Assembly: GCA_032595675.1 (NCBI GenBank)
Contig: JAVQMD010000002.1
Location: 744,001-808,000, forward strand
Direction: 5' to 3'
Source of the DNA: Candidatus Electrothrix rattekaaiensis
GTDB lineage: Bacteria > Desulfobacterota > Desulfobulbia > Desulfobulbales > Desulfobulbaceae
DNA length: 64,000 nt
The notes beneath the pieces are model-generated. The model searched no databases, had not been told where the DNA came from, and saw nothing but the letters and a program-made list of their open reading frames with translations. A program made the translations under genes and the position numbers. Below, one piece after another: positions 61,002 through 64,000 of the stretch (positions are counted from its first letter, which is position 1; each line of letters begins with the position of its first letter).

Positions 61002-62213
61002 ATGAGCGTGGATAATAAAGGAGAATTTGCAGGTTTTTCACATAAGAATCAGGAAGGTAACGGGAAAGGATATGCCTTGTCGCAGCATAAGGATGGGGAT
61101 ACCTACCTGAATGCACCGAGCGGTAAAGCTGTGCATTTCAGGATAGATGACAGCGATAAGGTGGTGTTGAGTAAGGATGGGAAATTGGGCATTGGTACGA
61201 CGACTCCGCAAGCCGCTCTTTCTATTGCGGGGGATGGAAAAAAGACTGTTCCTGATGGAGTTATGCATCTCACAAAGGATACTATTTTATTTGGAGGAAA
61301 GAACCAAGGTGCTAAGGATCACAATTCAGCTTTGATTACTGTTGCATCGCATGCTGATAACTCGTTGAATATTATAGGAATGTGCGAGAGTCAAGATCAT
61401 CATACGCGCAAGATAGATCTGTGGGCTGAAGGTGGAGCTACCGTGCATGGCAAGGTTGGCATTGAGACGACCCCGCAAGCCGCTCTTTCCATTAAAGGGG
61501 ATGGAAAAGAAGATCATCCTGACGAAGCGATGCATATTACCAGTGATAGCATTTTATTTGGTGGGGAAAACAATGAACGGCGACCGGAATCAGCTCAAAT
61601 TGCTGCAGGTAAGTATGTTGAAAATTCTTTAAATATTGTAGGGATGACCGAGGAGGGAAAGGGGCGTGAAACTCGTAGGATAGATATGTGGGCTGAGGCT
61701 GGGCTTAATGTGTATGGTGGAGCTACCGTGCATGGTGACATTCAGCTTGAGGGAGTGGTTCACTTTAATCGGGATAATCAAGTTTGGAAAATTATAACAG
61801 ATAAGAATAACTTTCATTTCTTTAAAAGAGATAACAATATAAGTCATATTAATGGGTTGGGTGAATATCATCTGGGGAGTGATCTTAAATTAAAAAAAGA
61901 TATTGATTCGCTAGAAGATACTCTGGAAAAAGTCCTCGCATTAAAACCCTGCACTTATCGTTTCAAAACGTCTGCCGACGACTCCCCTAAATCAGTCGGT
62001 TTTATTGCCCAGGAGGTGGAAACCTTATTTCCCGAGTTGGTATCCGAGCATACTGAAGACGGAAAAGCAACCAAGATGCTGAACTATGACAGTTTTGGCG
62101 TACTGGCGATTTCTGCAATTCAGGAGCAGCAGAAAACCATTGAAAAATTGCAGGAGCAGAACCAGACGCTGGAAGAAAGAATCGCAGCACTGGAAAAACT
62201 GATTCTGAAATAA
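61002..62213 (+). CDS. Repeat protein with C-terminal S74 intramolecular chaperone domain
   Basis: A 403-residue protein with a strong ribosome-binding site. Two repeats of roughly 90 residues run from about residue 60 to 245; each contains TPQAALSI, GDGK, an ILFGG segment, a SLNI(I/V)GM strand and a (D)LWAE or (D)MWAE turn. They look like a trimeric beta-helix or fibre repeat. The C-terminus (about 290-403) is an S74-type chaperone domain: LGSDLKLKKDI, with the Ser and Asp used for self-cleavage, then VGFIAQEVETLFPELV and a final coiled coil. S74 domains trimerise and then release phage tail spikes and some bacterial fibres. There are no phage genes beside it and no signal peptide. Confidence 0.83.
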   Translation: MSVDNKGEFAGFSHKNQEGNGKGYALSQHKDGDTYLNAPSGKAVHFRIDDSDKVVLSKDGKLGIGTTTPQAALSIAGDGKKTVPDGVMHLTKDTILFGGKNQGAKDHNSALITVASHADNSLNIIGMCESQDHHTRKIDLWAEGGATVHGKVGIETTPQAALSIKGDGKEDHPDEAMHITSDSILFGGENNERRPESAQIAAGKYVENSLNIVGMTEEGKGRETRRIDMWAEAGLNVYGGATVHGDIQLEGVVHFNRDNQVWKIITDKNNFHFFKRDNNISHINGLGEYHLGSDLKLKKDIDSLEDTLEKVLALKPCTYRFKTSADDSPKSVGFIAQEVETLFPELVSEHTEDGKATKMLNYDSFGVLAISAIQEQQKTIEKLQEQNQTLEERIAALEKLILK

Positions 62214-62400
62214 TTCGGCCTGTGTGAATGCACAGAAATTCTGATCTGTGCATTGATAACTATCGGGGTGCCGGGCTGAGTTTCGGTGCTCCGTTGGGTC
62301 AGGCTCTTGCCTCCGCCTTTCACTGCAAGCAATTTACGCGCTTATATTGATACAACCAACCCGACGCCAAGCGAGAATAACTTCACAAAGGAGTATTGAA

Positions 62401-64000
62401 ATGACTAAGCCTAAAACATCTGCAATCGAACAACTCAATACAAGAATACTTCCGGGTGATTATGAATACACCGGCATGGTCTCTCACCGTGGCACGGTTG
62501 TGGCGTTCGCAATGGATACTGAGCGCAGAGTTAAATACAGCGTCTTGGATCTATCCAATCAAACAGAGGAACAGGGCTATATTGATAAAGCCTATTGGAC
62601 AGTGGGCAAGCAAGGCGTTTTGGAAGTGCCTTTTCCGAATGAACTGGATCAAGTCGGTTACGGCGTGGCGAAAAATTTCCAGATGCCTTTGCGTAAAAAA
62701 GACGGCAGCCTGTTGGATCTTCCAAAAGAACAGCCGGTGCTGGCCGATACTTTTCATTCCAGTACCGCAAGACTGACTGCGCAGGCTCCTTTTCAGGTGT
62801 TGTCTGACGGTAAATACATTTACCTGTTCCGGCAGGCCTTGTCCGGTGAAGATATGCAGGTAGATAAAATCAAGAATACTCCTGTAGTGAATAATACTCT
62901 GTTGGTTGATCGTTTTATTCTGAGCGGCACCGTTCTGATGCCTTCCCGTGAAATTCGTTATCAGCGCAGTCGTCATAAAACTGAACCCGCCTCTGCCAAA
63001 GACACGTTGGGGCCCGTGGGTATGGATAAGAAACCTTTTTACGAACCGACCCGTGAGCTGGCTTTTGCCGAGAATCTCATTCCGGGTGGTTTTGCGGTTC
63101 TGATTGTGCCGACCCAGGAAACCGAAGTCAGCAGGTGGATCATTTTTTCCTATGATAAAGTAAGTAACAAGATAAATGTGTTTAACATTCGGCGTCATAC
63201 TGACGGCTGGTTTGACCCGAAGGATTCTGAGGAATTCGTTGATCAGTTTACGCAGGAGAAAAGTTTAAACGGAAAGTTCACCGACAAGATTTATGAGCAG
63301 ATTCGTGACAATAAGTTGGATAAGCAGATTGCGGAGATTCTTGCAGGAAAATTTGGCGATCAGCTGAGCACTGTCAGCGCAGACGAGTTGGCGGAAGTTG
63401 TCTTTACTGTCAGAACAGGGTTGATGAAGGACGATTTTACACTCGGTGATTACTATGTAACAGATGGGCTTTCCGCTGTTTATTACTACCAGCAGGAAAT
63501 TGAATTCAATAATAAACTGATGAAAAACAAGGCCTGCGTCATGCTGGCTATGGGGACTGGGAAAGAAGGACAAGAAAAAAATCACATTGCCGTCTTAAAT
63601 TTTGCGGTTTCCAACGAAGGGAAATTGAGCAGGATCACGAGAGACGAACTGTCGGTCTCCAACGAAGTAAAATTGAGCAGAGGCACAAACGACGAATTGT
63701 ATGAGTTGAAAATTGACAACAAAGGTGTTGTTGGAGAAGTGAAACAAGCTGCCTCTTACGGCAGCTACGCTATTTCTGCTGATTATAGGGTGTTCTCAGA
63801 ATATGATGCATTGGGTTTGCGAACATTGGGAATGCAGTCTGCTGACAGTACAAATCTGGCAGGCGAATTGAAAAAATTGACAGGCGAGATTGATGCTCAA
63901 CAGGAAGAGATAAAAAAATATAGAAAAGATTTTATTGCTACTATTCAAGATAAAAGAGAGAAACTGAAAGAATGGAGAGAGAAACCGGAAAAAGCTATGG
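62401..64000 (+). CDS. Large protein of unknown function, 3' partial
   Basis: A frame opens at ATG 62401, with AAAGGAG upstream, and stays open to the last base, giving at least 533 residues. I do not recognise a named family. The N-terminal part has a globular alpha/beta look (HRGTVVAFAMDTERRVKY, then SDGKYIYLFRQAL), reminiscent of beta-propeller or LamG-associated proteins. A 16-residue tandem repeat (SNE-KLSR pattern) lies near residues 403-434, and a charged coiled coil begins at about residue 490. There is no signal peptide. It follows the S74 protein by 187 bp on the same strand and may form a complex or fibre with it. Confidence 0.72.
   Translation, partial: MTKPKTSAIEQLNTRILPGDYEYTGMVSHRGTVVAFAMDTERRVKYSVLDLSNQTEEQGYIDKAYWTVGKQGVLEVPFPNELDQVGYGVAKNFQMPLRKKDGSLLDLPKEQPVLADTFHSSTARLTAQAPFQVLSDGKYIYLFRQALSGEDMQVDKIKNTPVVNNTLLVDRFILSGTVLMPSREIRYQRSRHKTEPASAKDTLGPVGMDKKPFYEPTRELAFAENLIPGGFAVLIVPTQETEVSRWIIFSYDKVSNKINVFNIRRHTDGWFDPKDSEEFVDQFTQEKSLNGKFTDKIYEQIRDNKLDKQIAEILAGKFGDQLSTVSADELAEVVFTVRTGLMKDDFTLGDYYVTDGLSAVYYYQQEIEFNNKLMKNKACVMLAMGTGKEGQEKNHIAVLNFAVSNEGKLSRITRDELSVSNEVKLSRGTNDELYELKIDNKGVVGEVKQAASYGSYAISADYRVFSEYDALGLRTLGMQSADSTNLAGELKKLTGEIDAQQEEIKKYRKDFIATIQDKREKLKEWREKPEKAM

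Overview
The window reads as a chromosomal segment of a Gram-negative bacterium with an outer membrane: there are lipoproteins with lipoboxes, a Wza-like export protein, a likely outer-membrane barrel and a class A penicillin-binding protein. The gene set (a fused cobA-hemD next to hemC, a Bat operon, a Tll0287-type cytochrome sensor, a large exopolysaccharide locus) and the moderate base composition suggest a Desulfobulbales-like member of the Thermodesulfobacteriota. This is an inference, since no ribosomal RNA or other taxonomic marker lies in the window.

Region 1 (1-18992) is an exopolysaccharide locus. In order it holds a beta-helix lyase-like protein, Wza-like export lipoprotein, Wzz-like chain-length protein, a CpsD-like ATPase whose Walker A lysine is missing, a Wzy/ligase-like membrane protein, a sulfotransferase, a Wzx-like flippase, three GT4-type glycosyltransferases, two CE4 deacetylases, a FemAB/CelD-like acyltransferase and, on the opposite strand, a WecG/TagA glycosyltransferase fused to a PilZ domain. 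The predicted product is a sulfated, partly deacetylated polymer whose synthesis may respond to c-di-GMP. The spacers contain palindromes and repeated operator-like sites.

Region 2 (18993-20341) is a scar: an AT-rich spacer, the first 55-60 codons of an N-ATPase-type F1 beta subunit, the C-terminal end of a transposase and a 28-bp inverted repeat.

Region 3 (20342-32329) holds a YkgJ-type cysteine-cluster protein and the Bat operon (BatB-BatC fusion, BatD, BatE), closed by a strong terminator. A minus-strand series follows, read from high to low coordinate: DUF456, a type IA topoisomerase III, rsfS, gpmI, a periplasmic thioredoxin-like protein and an unknown protein.

Region 4 (32421-43263) is devoted to the envelope: a coiled-coil protein, a large lipoprotein, a very long PBP1-type enzyme, an MltD-like lytic transglycosylase with two LysM domains, and then exonuclease I. 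Three of these genes carry in-frame tandem duplications.

Region 5 (43402-53838) has a single-domain PilZ protein, a PlsC-ACP-acyl-AMP-ligase fusion, an unknown small protein behind a near-consensus promoter, a haem-c/PAS/degenerate GGDEF/EAL sensor, a secreted nuclease-like protein, an FG-GAP protein and an outer-membrane barrel candidate.

Region 6 (53960-60389, minus strand) is a haem operon (hemC and cobA-hemD) split by an AAA ATPase plus DUF4276 pair that resembles two-gene defence systems. A nitroreductase, a pRiA4b ORF-3 family protein and a PD-(D/E)XK-like protein lie upstream.

Region 7 (61002-64000) has a repeat-bearing protein ending in an S74 intramolecular chaperone domain, followed by a large unrecognised protein cut by the window end. 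No phage structural genes are near them, so these are the most obscure genes here. No tRNA, rRNA or CRISPR array was seen.
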